The notes: generated from the letters alone by a model not told the origin. Counted from the stretch's first letter, positions 10,770 through 21,272 are shown. The stretch is DNA of 64,000 bases from Ochrobactrum teleogrylli (GCF_006376685.1 NZ_VEWL01000003.1:248001-312000); one strand, 5' to 3'. Numbers and translations: made by a program.

Positions 10770-11085
10770 CTGCCTTAACAGCCTTTCCGAAGGGATGAGT
10801 TATCTGCGGCGGTGGATACTAAATTCATTTCAATTCAATGTAGGGAAACGACAGTATCCGTAATCGGTTCCCTGCATGTCGCCCGCATTTGGCCAAAATG
10901 CGACGGCGGATTGTGCTGATATTCAAACCGTTTAAATCGCAACGCACAATTCTTTCCCGGTAGTAATGTTGCGTTATGGATCAACTCGTTGAATACAACC
11001 CTAACATATTGAATTTATAAAAAATACCACCCTGGGTACGGTCGCAGCCATTTTAACGCGCGCCGCCATTCTCGTCCAGAACGGC
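10770..11085. other. Non-coding region upstream of cgs
   Basis: This is about 315 bp between the cgs start and the cysA terminator. It is relatively AT-rich in 10800-11030 (for example TTGAATTTATAAAAAATACC), as expected for a promoter region of cgs. I could not identify a specific factor site, and there is no credible ORF. Confidence 0.5.
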
Positions 11086-11132
11086 AAAAAAAGCGGCCTC
11101 CGCGCGAGAATCATCGTGCGGAGGCCGCTTTT
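11086..11132 (-). terminator. Rho-independent terminator after cysA
   Basis: A long stem (AGCGGCCTCCGC with GCGGAGGCCGCT) is followed on the minus strand by seven T residues. It lies 30 bp past the cysA stop and closes the sulfate-transport operon. Confidence 0.9.
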
Positions 11133-11161
11133 AGTCTGCTTAGCCAGTCAAAAACCGCGAT

Positions 11162-12247
11162 TCAGGCACCAATCTTCGCCGAAGTTTCACTCGAAGCCTT
11201 TTCCGGTCCGCCTGCCGGAAACAGCTTCCAGTAGCGCGGACGAAACGCGATGCGGCTTTTCTCCGCAGCCGGGTGTTCGGCAGGAATTTCGATTTCGATG
11301 CGCTCACGCGCGCCGCCCACTTCAAGCTCCACACGCCGCTTACCGCCGGAGCGGCGGCTTGCCACCACCGTGCCTGCGATACAGCCACCGCAACCGTCGA
11401 GAAGTTCCACATCATGCGGGCGGAAATAGAGCTGCGCCTCGCCCTCTGCCGCGCCCTCGGCGGTGAGGCCGATATTGCGATCCGTCAGCCAGATCTCGCC
11501 ATTTTCGACCCGGACCGGAAGCGTGCTGGACTCGCCGATAAATCCATAGACGAAAGGCGAGTTCGGATTGTCATAGATCTCATCGGGCGTGCCGAGCTGT
11601 TCGATCCGTCCCTGGCTCATGACCACCACGCGGTCGGCCAGTTCGAGCGCTTCGTCCTGATCATGCGTGACGAAAACGGTCGTATGGCCGGTTTTGTCGT
11701 GAATTTCACGCAGCCAGCGGCGCAATTCCTTGCGCACAAGCGCATCGAGCGCGCCAAAAGGCTCGTCGAGCAGCAGAACCTTCGGCTCGATGGCCATGGC
11801 GCGGGCAAGCGCGACGCGCTGGCGCTGACCACCGGAAAGCTGGGCGGGATAACGCTTTTCCAGCCCCTGCAACTGCACCAGATCGAGCAATTCCAGCGCA
11901 CGGCGACGGATTTCGCTGGTGGCAGGACGGGTCGAACCGGGGCGCACTTTGAGGCCAAAACCGATATTGTCCGCGACCGTCATATGCCGGAACAGCGCAT
12001 AATGCTGAAACACAAAACCAACATTGCGCTCCTGCACGCTCTTCTGCGAGGCGTCTTCCTCACCGAAGAAAATCGTGCCTTCCGTCGGTGTTTCCAGCCC
12101 GGCGATCAGACGCAGCAGCGTCGTCTTGCCCGAACCGGACGGGCCGAGCAGCGCGATCAGTTCGCCAGACCGGATATCCAGCGACACATTATGCAAAGCC
12201 GGAAAACGGGCAAACTCCTTACGCACGTCGGCAACACGAACTTCCAT
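11162..12247 (-). CDS. cysA: Sulfate/thiosulfate ABC transporter ATP-binding protein
   Basis: This is the ATPase of the sulfate importer. The sequence shows Walker A GPSGSGKTT near residue 35, signature LSGGQRQRVALARA near 135 and Walker B VLLLDEPFGALDA, then a C-terminal regulatory (TOBE-like) region. It is 361 residues long, normal for CysA. It is the last gene of sbp-cysT-cysW-cysA, in the same order as the transport steps. An 88-bp gap separates it from cysW, and a strong terminator follows. Confidence 0.95.
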   Translation of the reverse strand: MEVRVADVRKEFARFPALHNVSLDIRSGELIALLGPSGSGKTTLLRLIAGLETPTEGTIFFGEEDASQKSVQERNVGFVFQHYALFRHMTVADNIGFGLKVRPGSTRPATSEIRRRALELLDLVQLQGLEKRYPAQLSGGQRQRVALARAMAIEPKVLLLDEPFGALDALVRKELRRWLREIHDKTGHTTVFVTHDQDEALELADRVVVMSQGRIEQLGTPDEIYDNPNSPFVYGFIGESSTLPVRVENGEIWLTDRNIGLTAEGAAEGEAQLYFRPHDVELLDGCGGCIAGTVVASRRSGGKRRVELEVGGARERIEIEIPAEHPAAEKSRIAFRPRYWKLFPAGGPEKASSETSAKIGA

Positions 12248-12335
12248 TCCCTATCCTTCCCCTGCCGCTTCGCGGCCATTTATCCTTGAAGCCGAGCCCG
12301 GTTTCAACCACCCGGATCAGCTTTCCAAATTGCCT

Positions 12336-13208
12336 TCAATGCCCGTTGCTGCCCGCCAGCTCATCGCTATAGCGCAGCTCCAGGATTGTCTTGATCGCCA
12401 GCGTCAGAAGCGCAAGCAGAGCCAGAAGCGAAGCCACCGCAAATGCTGCAACGAAATTATACTCGTTATAGAGGATTTCCACGTGCAAAGGCATCGTATT
12501 GGTGAGACCGCGAATGCGCCCCGATACCACGGATACCGCCCCGAACTCGCCCATGGCGCGGGCATTACAGAGCAGAACACCATAGAGAAGGCCCCATTTG
12601 ATATTCGGCAACGTGACATAGCGAAACGTCTGCCAGCCATTAGCGCCAAGTGAAATCGCCGCCTCTTCGTCCCCGGTTCCCTGCTCCTGCATCAGCGGGA
12701 TCAGCTCGCGCGCCACGAAGGGAAAAGTGACGAAGACCGTCGCCAGAACGATGCCGGGCACCGCGAAGAGTATCTGGATCCCGTGCTGCTCCAGCCATGG
12801 CCCAAGCAGGCTGTGACTGGAAAACAGCAGCACGAAGACCAGACCGGAAATCACCGGCGACACCGAAAACGGCAGGTCGATCAGCGTGGTCAGCAGCGCC
12901 TTGCCCTTGAACTCGAACTTGGCGATGGCCCATGCAGCGGCAACGCCGAAAACCAGATTGAGTGGCACGGCGATGGCCGCGACCGTCAAGGTGAGCTTGA
13001 TCGCCGACCAGGCGTCCGGCTCCAGCAAGGCTTCGAGATATTCGGTCGGGCCTTTGCGGAACGCTTCCACAAAAACCGCAATCACCGGCAGGATCAGAAA
13101 GAGTGCCAGAAACGCCAGCGCCAGCGCAATCAGGATGATGCGCGTGGTCCGGCTTTCCGTCACGGCGCTACGGCTGGCGCGGCCAGTGCCTGTTGTTTCA
13201 TTCGCCAT
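12336..13208 (-). CDS. cysW: Sulfate ABC transporter permease CysW
   Basis: One of two inner-membrane permeases of the sulfate importer. About six hydrophobic segments flank an EAA-type cytoplasmic loop ([15 protein letters not shown]). The frame is open to 13316, but the Met at 13208 (MANETTGTG) starts a sensible short cytoplasmic tail before the first membrane segment and overlaps the end of cysT by only 11 bp, so I chose it (290 residues). Confidence 0.93.
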   Translation of the reverse strand: MANETTGTGRASRSAVTESRTTRIILIALALAFLALFLILPVIAVFVEAFRKGPTEYLEALLEPDAWSAIKLTLTVAAIAVPLNLVFGVAAAWAIAKFEFKGKALLTTLIDLPFSVSPVISGLVFVLLFSSHSLLGPWLEQHGIQILFAVPGIVLATVFVTFPFVARELIPLMQEQGTGDEEAAISLGANGWQTFRYVTLPNIKWGLLYGVLLCNARAMGEFGAVSVVSGRIRGLTNTMPLHVEILYNEYNFVAAFAVASLLALLALLTLAIKTILELRYSDELAGSNGH

Positions 13209-14064
13209 AGCCGTATTTCTTTCTCGAACGCGCCTGAATGAGATTAATGAATAAGAGCATCGCGAAGGAAAGCACCAGCATGATGGTGGCGAGCGCCGTC
13301 GCACCGGCGTAATCATATTCCTCCAGCTTGACGACGATCAGCAGTGGCGCGATTTCCGACACATAGGGCGTGTTGCCCGCAATAAAGATGACCGAGCCAT
13401 ATTCACCCACGCCGCGTGCGAAGGCGAGCGCAAAGCCGGTCAGGATCGCAGGCTGAAGGCTGGGCAGAAGCACCCGCCAGATGGTCTGGAAACGCGTGGC
13501 GCCAAGCGTCGCCGCAGCCTCTTCGACCTCACGGCTGATTTCTTCCATGATCGGCTGCACCGTGCGCACCACGAAAGGCAGGCCGATGAAGATCAGCGCG
13601 ACCACGATGCCAATGCGCGTAAACGCGATGCGGATGCCGAAGGGCGCAAACAGGCTGCCGATCCAGCCATTCGGTGCATAGATGGCGGCCAGCGCAATAC
13701 CGGCAACCGCTGTCGGCAGCGCAAAGGGAATATCGACAATGGCATCGATGAAACGGCGGCCCGGAAAGCGATAGCGGGTCAGAACCCAGGCCAGAATAAC
13801 GCCGAACACGACATTGACCAGCGCGGCGATGAATGCCGTTCCAAAGCTTGTTTCCAGCGATTTCAACGTGCGTTGATCGGTGATCAGCCGCCAGAAGCCG
13901 GAGAAACCGATCTCGCTGGAGCGCAGCACGAGGGCCGCCAGCGGAATGAGAATGAGAAGGGTCAGATAGGCAACACTGAAACCGAACGTCAGTCCGAAAC
14001 CTGGAATGACGCTCGGCTTGCGAAAGTGCGACCCTGCTCTGGCCCGTGCAGGGAGCGAAGACAT
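13198..14064 (-). CDS. cysT: Sulfate ABC transporter permease CysT
   Basis: This is the second permease of the sulfate importer (288 residues, about six membrane helices). The EAA loop is visible as [18 protein letters not shown]. It lies 80 bp downstream of the binding-protein gene and overlaps cysW, pointing to translational coupling. It is similar to CysW in layout, which is usual for the heterodimeric channel. Confidence 0.93.
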   Translation of the reverse strand: MSSLPARARAGSHFRKPSVIPGFGLTFGFSVAYLTLLILIPLAALVLRSSEIGFSGFWRLITDQRTLKSLETSFGTAFIAALVNVVFGVILAWVLTRYRFPGRRFIDAIVDIPFALPTAVAGIALAAIYAPNGWIGSLFAPFGIRIAFTRIGIVVALIFIGLPFVVRTVQPIMEEISREVEEAAATLGATRFQTIWRVLLPSLQPAILTGFALAFARGVGEYGSVIFIAGNTPYVSEIAPLLIVVKLEEYDYAGATALATIMLVLSFAMLLFINLIQARSRKKYGYGE

Positions 14065-14144
14065 GCTGTTGTTTTGTTCCCTTTTTCAGTGGCTGCAAAT
14101 ATCAGCTTCGGTTCTGACCGGCTGACTGTGCTTTTGTCTGCCCC

Positions 14145-15185
14145 TTATTTGCCAGGCTTGTAGATCTGGTCGAACGTACCGCCGTCACCGAAATGGTAAG
14201 GCTGCGCCTTGGCCCAACCGCCGAAAATCGGATCGTCGATGGTTACCAGCGTCAGGTCTGGAAGCTTGCGCTGCTGGTCAGCCGGGATGAGGTCCGGCTT
14301 CGACGGACGGTAGAAATGCTTGGCTGCGATAGCCTGACCTTCCGGCGAATAGAGATATTCGAGATAGGCCTGCGCCAGCTTGGTGGTGCCGTTCTCCTCG
14401 GCGTTCTTGTCAACGACCGCGACCGGGGGTTCAGCCAGGATCGACTGCGGCGGCACGACGATGTCGAACGCATCTTCGCCGAATTCGGCCACGGAAAGAT
14501 AGGCTTCGTTTTCCCAGGCCAGCAGCACATCGCCGAGCTGACGCTGCACGAAGCTGGTCGTCGCGCCGCGTGCGCCAGTATCAAGCACCGGCACGTGACG
14601 GAACAGGTCAGCGATGTAATCCTTGATCTTCTGTTCGTCGCCGCCATACTGCTTGTAGGCCCAGGCCCAGGCGGCAAGATAGTTCCAGCGCGCGCCGCCG
14701 GATGTCTTCGGGTTCGGCGTGATGACTTCCACACCGTCCTTCACCAGATCACCCCAGTCCTTGATGGCCTTGGGGTTGCCCTTGCGCACCAGAAAAACGA
14801 TCGTTGATGTATAAGGCGACGAATTGTTCGGAAGGCGCTTGCGCCATTCCTTGTCGATCTTGCCGGTGCGCGACGCTATCGCGTCGATATCGCTTTCGAG
14901 CGCCAGCGTGACCACATCAGCCTTGACGCCGTCGATCACCGAACGGGCCTGCGCGCCCGAACCGCCATGCGATGCGCGGATGGTGACGGTTTCGCCGGTT
15001 TCCTTCTTCCAATGCGCCGCAAAGGCCGCATTGTAATCCTTGTAGAGCTCACGCGTCGGATCATAGGACACGTTCAGAAGCGTCTGATCCGCGTGGCTCG
15101 CCTGAACGGTTCCGGCCAGCGAGGCCGCTGCCACCAATGCCGCCAAAGTGAGCGAAAGTCTCGATAATTTCACGACCGCCTCCAT
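14145..15185 (-). CDS. sbp: Periplasmic sulfate-binding protein
   Basis: This is the solute receptor of the sulfate importer and the first gene of the operon. An N-terminal signal peptide ([21 protein letters not shown]) precedes the mature start near [16 protein letters not shown], the family's N-terminal signature. [17 protein letters not shown] is another Sbp hallmark. The frame is open to 15206, but AAAGGAAACA lies directly before the Met at 15185, so I prefer 346 residues. Whether sulfate, thiosulfate or both are bound cannot be read from sequence. Confidence 0.93.
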   Translation of the reverse strand: MEAVVKLSRLSLTLAALVAAASLAGTVQASHADQTLLNVSYDPTRELYKDYNAAFAAHWKKETGETVTIRASHGGSGAQARSVIDGVKADVVTLALESDIDAIASRTGKIDKEWRKRLPNNSSPYTSTIVFLVRKGNPKAIKDWGDLVKDGVEVITPNPKTSGGARWNYLAAWAWAYKQYGGDEQKIKDYIADLFRHVPVLDTGARGATTSFVQRQLGDVLLAWENEAYLSVAEFGEDAFDIVVPPQSILAEPPVAVVDKNAEENGTTKLAQAYLEYLYSPEGQAIAAKHFYRPSKPDLIPADQQRKLPDLTLVTIDDPIFGGWAKAQPYHFGDGGTFDQIYKPGK

Positions 15186-15379
15186 TGTTTCCTTTGGGCC
15201 CCCCACGGGTATCCCTCGTAGCCATTGGTCAGGACAGTATCAGAGGTCTTTGACGACAGGATGCCACAACCTCACCGAAATTTAAAACCGCTTCGAAAAA
15301 TCTGCTCACTTTTGGGGTTATTTCGGGGATATTTTTTCCAGCGCCCTATCAAAACGCGTCGGGCGGTAGCATCATAAAC

Positions 15380-16189
15380 TCAATGGGCAGGCGCGAGAAC
15401 TGCCGAAGGCGCAGCGCTGCCCAACGCAAGCGGTGGCTGTTTCGGCTCATTCCATCCCATGTAGTTATAGAACTCATAGCGCCAGACGCCTATCGCTTCA
15501 TGCAGGGCCAAATCGGTCACCAGAAAAGAAAGTCCCGCCGAAGACATATTGGTATGCGCCGCCGTCAAAAAACCGGCTGCGACCGGCTCGGGCTTCACGC
15601 CGAAATGCGCCAGATAGAGCAAGTCACGCTTGATGATCGGCGCTGCTTGCAGCAGCACGATCTTCGCGGGCTTGATCGCACGCAGGATTGCTGCGGTGTT
15701 TTTGGCGTTCTGCCAAGTATTCCGGCTCTTTTCGTCCAACAGGATGGAAGCGGGATCAATACCGGCCTTCACCAATTGCCCGGCGATCGATGCCGCCTCG
15801 GTCACACCGGTCCCGGCCACATCTGCGCCGCTGACGATGAAGGTGCACTTCAGGGCGCTCTCGATACAGTGATGGTTCATGCCCACGGCAGCAAGGATCG
15901 GCCCATAGGAAAAGGCGAGCGGTTCCACCACTTTTTCACCGCGTTCCATGACAGTCTGCGTCCCCATGCCGAAGACGATAAAGGCGGTGTTGTCTTCAAG
16001 CGAGGATTGCAGCGTCGATGAATAGGACGACTGCAGGCGGTTCATCAGATAATCGGGCAGGATGGCCGACGCGATTGCGCCATACAGAACGATGCCAACG
16101 GCAATCGAAACAAAGCCAAGCTTGCGGCATTTGAAATACCAAAGCAGCAACCCGACAACAATAAATGCAATGGTCAGATTAAGTGTCAT
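15380..16189 (-). CDS. YdcF/ElyC/SanA-like DUF218 membrane protein
   Basis: Two N-terminal membrane helices (about residues 3-18 and 24-42) are followed by a soluble DUF218 domain. The motif SRNTWQNAKNTA after LLDEK is the family's conserved loop, and KIVLLQAAPIIKRD resembles the following strand-helix. Relatives (SanA, ElyC, YdcF) act in envelope permeability or lipid-carrier metabolism, but the reaction is not settled. The frame extends upstream to 16249 with a second possible Met; I chose 16189 because a membrane helix then starts immediately. The sequence around its start (16190-16260) is AT-rich compared with its neighbours. Confidence 0.75.
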   Translation of the reverse strand: MTLNLTIAFIVVGLLLWYFKCRKLGFVSIAVGIVLYGAIASAILPDYLMNRLQSSYSSTLQSSLEDNTAFIVFGMGTQTVMERGEKVVEPLAFSYGPILAAVGMNHHCIESALKCTFIVSGADVAGTGVTEAASIAGQLVKAGIDPASILLDEKSRNTWQNAKNTAAILRAIKPAKIVLLQAAPIIKRDLLYLAHFGVKPEPVAAGFLTAAHTNMSSAGLSFLVTDLALHEAIGVWRYEFYNYMGWNEPKQPPLALGSAAPSAVLAPAH

Positions 16190-16373
16190 ATCCGGAAAAC
16201 CGATTATTATTATAAGTTTAGCAATAATTGATGTATTGAGAGACCACACATCGCCCCAGCTGGCAATCCCAATTATTCCGGAATATTGAACGAGCGCAAT
16301 GAAAGAATGCCGCGCGCTGTAATCTTTGACGCAAAGATTATCAGTTATTTATAAATACAGCGATTTTATTGAA

Positions 16374-16787
16374 TCACGGCACCAGATAGTGCTTGTCCCA
16401 CTGGTCGGCGGGGACTTCGTCGCCAATATCATATTGAAAAGACGTTATATTGATGTGTTCATCATCCGTCTTGCAGGTAAAGGCGAGCTTGTACCAGTGC
16501 TCGCGGCTGCGGAAGGCAGCACCGTCTGCCGCAATGGAATTCTTCTTCGTCACCGGATCGGAAAAAGCATAGGCCAGCACCTTATCGACCGAAAATTTAT
16601 TCTGTTCGCGGGTAATCCGCTCCATGGCCTCGACATCGCAGCGCTGTTCCAGACGGGTTACCGGATCGAGCTTTTCGAGCTGCGCTTTCTCGGACGCATT
16701 CATCGCGGAAGCAGGCAATGCCATCGAAACCAGGGAAACAAGGCAAGCGAGGGCAAAGGCCGGGGACAAAACAGACATAAACTTCAT
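16374..16787 (-). CDS. DUF930-family secreted protein
   Basis: A 137-residue protein with a clear signal peptide (hydrophobic stretch to about ALPASA near residue 28). The mature part has LDPVTRLEQRCDVEAMERI, which I recognise as the core of the rhizobial DUF930 family, and a second Cys in LAFTCKTDDEH that could pair with the first in the periplasm. Function unknown. It stands alone, with no operon partner. Confidence 0.7.
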   Translation of the reverse strand: MKFMSVLSPAFALACLVSLVSMALPASAMNASEKAQLEKLDPVTRLEQRCDVEAMERITREQNKFSVDKVLAYAFSDPVTKKNSIAADGAAFRSREHWYKLAFTCKTDDEHINITSFQYDIGDEVPADQWDKHYLVP

Positions 16788-17087
16788 GAGACTTTCGGAT
16801 ACTCCTCGAAATGCATCGATATATGTCGAAAATTGTTCCCGATGCGAAGCGCGGGACTATAACAGCGATTTGGGACGCAAAGCCGATCATCACCTGAAAT
16901 TGATATATTACCAGAGCAATTATGACCCAATGCTCTTTTTGACCACAGCTTTTGGCCGGGCCGTCAGTCGGGTTTCGAACAGGATTTGCAGCGATTGATA
17001 AGCCCTCATTCCGCAATGGCTCTTGATTTCGCCAGCCCGACCGTGTTTGAAACCTCGAACGCCGCCATCGATGCGAAAGGTAGAGAC
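16788..17087. other. Intergenic region with no recognisable element
   Basis: These 300 bp separate the DUF930 gene from the RAM-domain gene. Short open frames on both strands lack ribosome-binding sites and family features. Both flanking genes read outward, so promoters for both must lie here, but I could not assign them. Confidence 0.4.
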
Positions 17088-17324
17088 ATGAAGCCCGTAT
17101 TCCTGCAACTGCAGTGCGCTCCCGGCAAAACCTATGAGGTTGCCGACACTCTCTTTCAGCGCGAGATCGTATCCGAGCTTTATTCGACCAGCGGTGAATT
17201 CGACCTGCTGGCGAAAATCTATATCGCCGAGGGCGACGATATCGGCAAGTTCATCAATGAGAACGTGCTCAATATCCCGCATATCGTGCGGTCCCTGACA
17301 ACGCTGACTTTCACGGCATTCTGA
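17088..17324 (+). CDS. Stand-alone Lrp/AsnC ligand-binding (RAM) domain protein
   Basis: A 78-residue protein consisting only of the alpha-beta RAM/SAM domain found at the C-terminus of Lrp-family regulators: an N-terminal strand (PVFLQLQC), a helix, EIVSELYSTSGEFDLLAKIYI, then NIPHIVRSLTTLTF. There is no helix-turn-helix. Such stand-alone domains bind amino acids or modulate full-length Lrp proteins by co-assembly, but the partner here is unknown. The start was chosen at the ATG preceded by GAAAGG; the frame itself is open further upstream. Confidence 0.85.
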   Translation: MKPVFLQLQCAPGKTYEVADTLFQREIVSELYSTSGEFDLLAKIYIAEGDDIGKFINENVLNIPHIVRSLTTLTFTAF

Positions 17325-17487
17325 TTATCGGCTAATTACCTTCTGAAGCACCCTTCCGGCGGTAAAGATTTGATTCACCATAAGTGAATTATCATGCGGC
17401 GAAGGGAACTACCTTCTGTGTTCGCGCATTTTCTGTATGGAAGCGCGGGCCTCGCTCAGTGGGCTCCCGCAGAGGTGAAAGACAGTG

Positions 17488-17865
17488 ATGAACGATCTTG
17501 AACAGCGACGCATACTGGTTGTGGAGGACGAAATTTTCGTCGCTCTCGACGTTGCCGCGACTGTGGAAGACGCGAACGGAACGGTTGTCGGTCCGGTCGG
17601 GACTGTCCGGCAGGCCATGGATCTCATCAATCGCAATGAAGTCGATGCCGCCATCCTCGATGTCAATCTGATCGACGGCAATGTGGAACCTATCCTCGAC
17701 CGGCTGAAAAGCCGCAACACATTCGTCGTCATCCATACAGGCGGCGGGCTGCCCGCCGAGCTTGCGGCGCGCTATCCTGAAGTGCCGGTCTTTCAGAAGC
17801 CGATCCCGCCCACCATACTGACCCGCACGCTGGCAACCGCCCTTTCAGCCGGCGCGGTGCGCTGA
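17488..17865 (+). CDS. Single-domain response regulator
   Basis: A 125-residue receiver domain with no output domain. The acidic pair is in VVEDE, the phosphoacceptor Asp in AILDVNL (residue about 56), the Thr/Ser position in VIHTGGG, and the conserved Lys in FQKPIPP. Stand-alone receivers serve as phosphate relays or bind partner proteins. A GTG one codon upstream is an alternative start. The next gene begins 5 bp after the stop on the same strand, so the two are probably one operon. No kinase gene lies nearby. Confidence 0.9.
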   Translation: MNDLEQRRILVVEDEIFVALDVAATVEDANGTVVGPVGTVRQAMDLINRNEVDAAILDVNLIDGNVEPILDRLKSRNTFVVIHTGGGLPAELAARYPEVPVFQKPIPPTILTRTLATALSAGAVR

Positions 17866-17870
17866 GACCG

Positions 17871-18317
17871 ATGCGGCGGGCGTTCCCGGATTTTGCGACT
17901 GTCCTGAAAGAAACCGAGGCGAATTCCGGTCAGGAAGAGGCCGTTCGCCGGTCGCAGATCAATCTTGCATCGGCGTTCTTTTCGGCAGGGTTGGGCGATA
18001 GTGCCGCACCCTCACGCCCGGAAATCGATCTTGCGCCGCTTTTCTATGTTGAGGAAAAGTCGGCCGAGAGCGACCAGCGAGAGACTGAACGGCAAGCAAT
18101 CGCTGAGCGCATGCAAAACCAGTCGCCCGACGCGATACGGCGAGAGTTGAACCTTCACCCCGGCCTGACGCGCGCTGAGCTTCAACGCCTGCGTCGCTCC
18201 TTTGCCGCGAGCAATCATCCAGACCGCCTGCCACAAGAGTTTCGCGCCGATGCGGAACAGCGTATGAAGATGGCAAATGCCCTTCTCGACACAGCCATGG
18301 CGACAGCAGCAAATTGA
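17871..18317 (+). CDS. J-domain-like protein of unknown role
   Basis: A 148-residue protein with a low-complexity first half and a C-terminal module near residues 95-145: LTRAELQRLRRSFAASNHPDR, then EFRADAEQRMKMANALLD. Helix, HPD tripeptide, helix is the core of DnaJ J-domains, which stimulate DnaK ATPase. The last visible part lacks a fourth helix and there is no Gly/Phe or zinc region, so this would be a minimal type III J-protein. The tight linkage to the upstream receiver suggests a shared process. The assignment is from the motif only. Confidence 0.6.
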   Translation: MRRAFPDFATVLKETEANSGQEEAVRRSQINLASAFFSAGLGDSAAPSRPEIDLAPLFYVEEKSAESDQRETERQAIAERMQNQSPDAIRRELNLHPGLTRAELQRLRRSFAASNHPDRLPQEFRADAEQRMKMANALLDTAMATAAN

Positions 18318-18553
18318 GTTCAAGCAATTTCGTTACGTTTTGAGCTCAAATTCTTTTGCATTATAACAAGAACCTGCTAGATTGGGGTCAATTGCGCCTG
18401 CGAAAGCTGGCGCACGAGAGAACCCCTTTCGTTGTCCGTAAACCGGCAAATGGTCCCGCTTCTGGCAATATGGGGCAATTTGCGCTTTGCCTGCTGTGGG
18501 TGGTTCTGTCATACCGCATTATAAAGTTAGAATAATTCCTAAAAGGTCAGAAA

Positions 18554-20389
18554 ATGCCTCCTTATCGTTCGCGAACAACCACCCACGGCCGCAATATGGC
18601 GGGTGCGCGCGGCCTATGGCGCGCCACCGGCATGAAGGATGAGGATTTCGGCAAGCCGATTATTGCTGTGGTGAACTCGTTCACACAGTTCGTGCCGGGC
18701 CACGTTCACCTTAAGGATCTCGGCCAGCTCGTCGCGCGCGAAATCGAAAGTGCTGGCGGCGTGGCCAAGGAATTCAACACCATCGCGGTCGATGACGGCA
18801 TCGCCATGGGCCATGACGGCATGCTCTATTCGCTGCCATCGCGCGAACTCATCGCCGACTCGGTCGAATATATGGTCAATGCCCATTGCGCCGATGCGAT
18901 GGTCTGCATTTCCAATTGCGACAAGATCACCCCGGGCATGCTGATGGCCGCGCTGCGCCTGAATATTCCGGTCGTGTTCGTTTCGGGCGGACCGATGGAA
19001 GCGGGCAAGGTCGTCTGGGACGACCAGATCAAGAAGCTCGACCTGGTTGACGCCATGGTCGCCGCTGCCGACGATCACTATACCGACGAGCAGGTCAAGA
19101 CGATTGAACGCTCCGCCTGCCCGACCTGCGGTTCGTGCTCGGGCATGTTCACCGCAAACTCGATGAACTGCCTCACCGAAGCGCTTGGCCTGTCACTGCC
19201 GGGCAACGGCTCGACGCTCGCAACCCATGCCGACCGCAAGCGCCTCTTCGTAGAAGCCGGCCATCTAGTCGTCGATCTCGCCCGCCGTTATTACGAGCAG
19301 GACGATGAAAGCGTGCTGCCGCGCTCGATTGCAAGCTTCCCGGCGTTTGAAAACGCCATGACGCTCGACATCGCCATGGGCGGTTCGACCAATACGGTTC
19401 TGCATCTTCTCGCCGCCGCGCAGGAAGCCGAAATCGATTTCACCATGGCCGATATCGACCGCCTGTCGCGCCGCGTGCCGGTGCTTTGCAAGGTCGCCCC
19501 TGCCAACAATACGGTTCACATGGAAGATGTGCACCGCGCGGGCGGCATCATGGGGATTCTCGGCCAGCTCGACAAAGCGGGCCTGATCAATACCGATCTG
19601 CCGACCGTGCACAGCCAGACGGTTGCCAAGGCGCTGGATCATTGGGACGTGACCCGTACCAACAGCGAAATGGTGCACAAGTTCTATTCGGCGGCACCGG
19701 GAGGCGTGCCGACGCAGGTGGCATTCAGCCAGGAGCGCCGCTTTGATAGCGTCGATACCGACCGCGAAAAGGGTGTTATCCGCTCCAAGGAACACGCGTT
19801 TAGTCAGGATGGCGGTCTGGCCGTGCTTTACGGCAATCTGGCGGAAGACGGCTGCATCGTGAAAACGGCAGGCGTGGATGATTCCATCCTTAAGTTCTCC
19901 GGCCCGGCGCGTATTTTCGAAAGCCAGGATACGGCGGTACTCGGCATTTTGAACGGCAAGATCAAGGCTGGCGATATCGTGCTGATCCGCTATGAAGGCC
20001 CACGCGGCGGCCCCGGCATGCAGGAAATGCTCTACCCGACCAGCTATCTGAAGTCGAAAGGCCTCGGCAAGGCCTGCGCGCTGATCACAGACGGTCGTTT
20101 CTCGGGCGGCTCGTCGGGCCTCTCCATCGGCCATGTTTCCCCGGAAGCAGCCGAAGGCGGTACGATCGGTCTGGTGCGCGAAGGCGATATCATCGATATC
20201 GATATTCCGAACCGCAAGATTCACCTCGCCGTGGACGATGCGACGCTGGCCGAACGCCGCGCAGAGCAGGAAGCAACAGGCTGGAAGCCAGCCGAAGAGC
20301 GCAAGCGCAAGATTTCCACCGCGCTGAAGGCCTATGCTTCCATGGCAACCAGCGCCGCCAAGGGTGCGGTGCGGAAATTGCCGGATTGA
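18554..20389 (+). CDS. ilvD: Dihydroxy-acid dehydratase
   Basis: This cytoplasmic iron-sulfur dehydratase makes 2-keto acids from dihydroxy acids in the valine, isoleucine and pantothenate pathways. It has 611 residues, typical length. Cluster-ligand cysteines are visible in [11 protein letters not shown] near residue 120 and [11 protein letters not shown] near 190, and [10 protein letters not shown] lies near the C-terminus. GGTCAG lies upstream of the ATG. It is a single gene with its own terminator. The 236 bp upstream contain no ORF, and I found no leader-peptide attenuator. Confidence 0.97.
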   Translation: MPPYRSRTTTHGRNMAGARGLWRATGMKDEDFGKPIIAVVNSFTQFVPGHVHLKDLGQLVAREIESAGGVAKEFNTIAVDDGIAMGHDGMLYSLPSRELIADSVEYMVNAHCADAMVCISNCDKITPGMLMAALRLNIPVVFVSGGPMEAGKVVWDDQIKKLDLVDAMVAAADDHYTDEQVKTIERSACPTCGSCSGMFTANSMNCLTEALGLSLPGNGSTLATHADRKRLFVEAGHLVVDLARRYYEQDDESVLPRSIASFPAFENAMTLDIAMGGSTNTVLHLLAAAQEAEIDFTMADIDRLSRRVPVLCKVAPANNTVHMEDVHRAGGIMGILGQLDKAGLINTDLPTVHSQTVAKALDHWDVTRTNSEMVHKFYSAAPGGVPTQVAFSQERRFDSVDTDREKGVIRSKEHAFSQDGGLAVLYGNLAEDGCIVKTAGVDDSILKFSGPARIFESQDTAVLGILNGKIKAGDIVLIRYEGPRGGPGMQEMLYPTSYLKSKGLGKACALITDGRFSGGSSGLSIGHVSPEAAEGGTIGLVREGDIIDIDIPNRKIHLAVDDATLAERRAEQEATGWKPAEERKRKISTALKAYASMATSAAKGAVRKLPD

Positions 20390-20410
20390 TTGGATTGATC
20401 AAAAGAAAAG

Positions 20411-20439
20411 CAAAAGCCCCGCAAATGCGGGGCTTTTTC
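20411..20439 (+). terminator. Rho-independent terminator after ilvD
   Basis: GCCCCGC, a short ATT-type loop and GCGGGGC are followed by TTTTT, 22 bp past the ilvD stop. Confidence 0.9.
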
Positions 20440-20471
20440 ATAATCTGCTCGTTGTAAACCCGTTGCTTCGC

Positions 20472-20612
20472 CCCATCATCCTGAGGAGTGGCCTGAGCTT
20501 GCGAAGGGAACCGTCTCGAAGGGCTGAGGGGAGATGTGCGTTTTTCCCTCAGCCCTTCGATCCTTCGACAAGCTCAGGGTGATGCGCTGTTTTCAACAGC
20601 TCCTTAGGATGA
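20472..20612. repeat. Intergenic palindromic repeat (CTGAGCTTGTCGAAGG family), copy 1
   Basis: This contains repeated and inverted blocks: ATCCTGAGGAG, CCTGAGCTTGCGAAGG, CTCAGCCCTTCGATCCTTCGA and CTCCTTAGGATGAGG. The same building blocks recur at 28520-28640. Such dispersed hairpins are common between alphaproteobacterial genes and may act as mRNA structures. It lies between ilvD and ccmG, which converge here. Confidence 0.7.
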
Positions 20613-20666
20613 GGGAAAAGAGCAGCGCAGCAACGTCCATAAACCACGACGTTGTAAGGTCGATGA

Positions 20667-21272
20667 TTATTGAAAGGCCTTTTCCACCGCAGGCATCAGA
20701 TCATCCCGCACCGACTCCGGCGTGAACGGGCCGACATGCTTATAAATGATCTTGCCGTCCGGGCCGACGAGGAAGGTTTCCGGCACGCCGTAGACGCCCC
20801 ATTCGATGGCTGAGCGACCCACGCGGTCGGCGCCGACAGCGGCAAAGGGATTGCCGAGATCGCCCAGAAAGCGGCGGGCGTTTTCGGGCTGGTCCTTGTA
20901 GTTAAGGCCCACCAGACGGATGCGGCTGTCCCTGGCGATTTCCATCAGGAGCGGATGCTCCTGACGGCAGGGAACGCACCACGATCCCCAGACATTCACC
21001 AGTGTCAGCTTGCCCCCCGGACCCGTTTTGAAATCTTCGCTGTTGAGGCCCGGCACCGGAACGCCATCGCGCATCAGGCCTTCGACCGCCGGGAGATTGG
21101 TTTGCGGCGCTTGCTTGCCGATCAAAGCAGATGGAATAGCGGAACTGTCCTTGCCGGACAAAAGCTGCACGGCAAAGACGGCTGCAAGCCCCACAAACAC
21201 CAGCAGCGGTAGCAGTGCTACCCATGTGGCACGCTTTTTCGGCGCGGCAGTCTTTTGCGTCGTTTCGCTCAT
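20667..21272 (-). CDS. ccmG: Thiol:disulfide interchange protein CcmG/DsbE
   Basis: This membrane-anchored periplasmic thioredoxin keeps the haem-binding cysteines of apocytochrome c reduced. One N-terminal anchor (about residues 18-36) precedes a thioredoxin fold with active site WCVPC in NVWGSWCVPCRQEHP near residue 97, and GVPETFLVG carries the cis-Pro region. It has 201 residues. Its start overlaps the ccmD stop (ATGA), so it is the last gene of ccmC-ccmD-ccmG. Confidence 0.95.
   Translation of the reverse strand: MSETTQKTAAPKKRATWVALLPLLVFVGLAAVFAVQLLSGKDSSAIPSALIGKQAPQTNLPAVEGLMRDGVPVPGLNSEDFKTGPGGKLTLVNVWGSWCVPCRQEHPLLMEIARDSRIRLVGLNYKDQPENARRFLGDLGNPFAAVGADRVGRSAIEWGVYGVPETFLVGPDGKIIYKHVGPFTPESVRDDLMPAVEKAFQ

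Noticed and set aside
15186-15379. Sulfur-related riboswitch (SAM-II type) in front of sbp
   Set aside because: I looked for the conserved pseudoknot blocks and could not find them.
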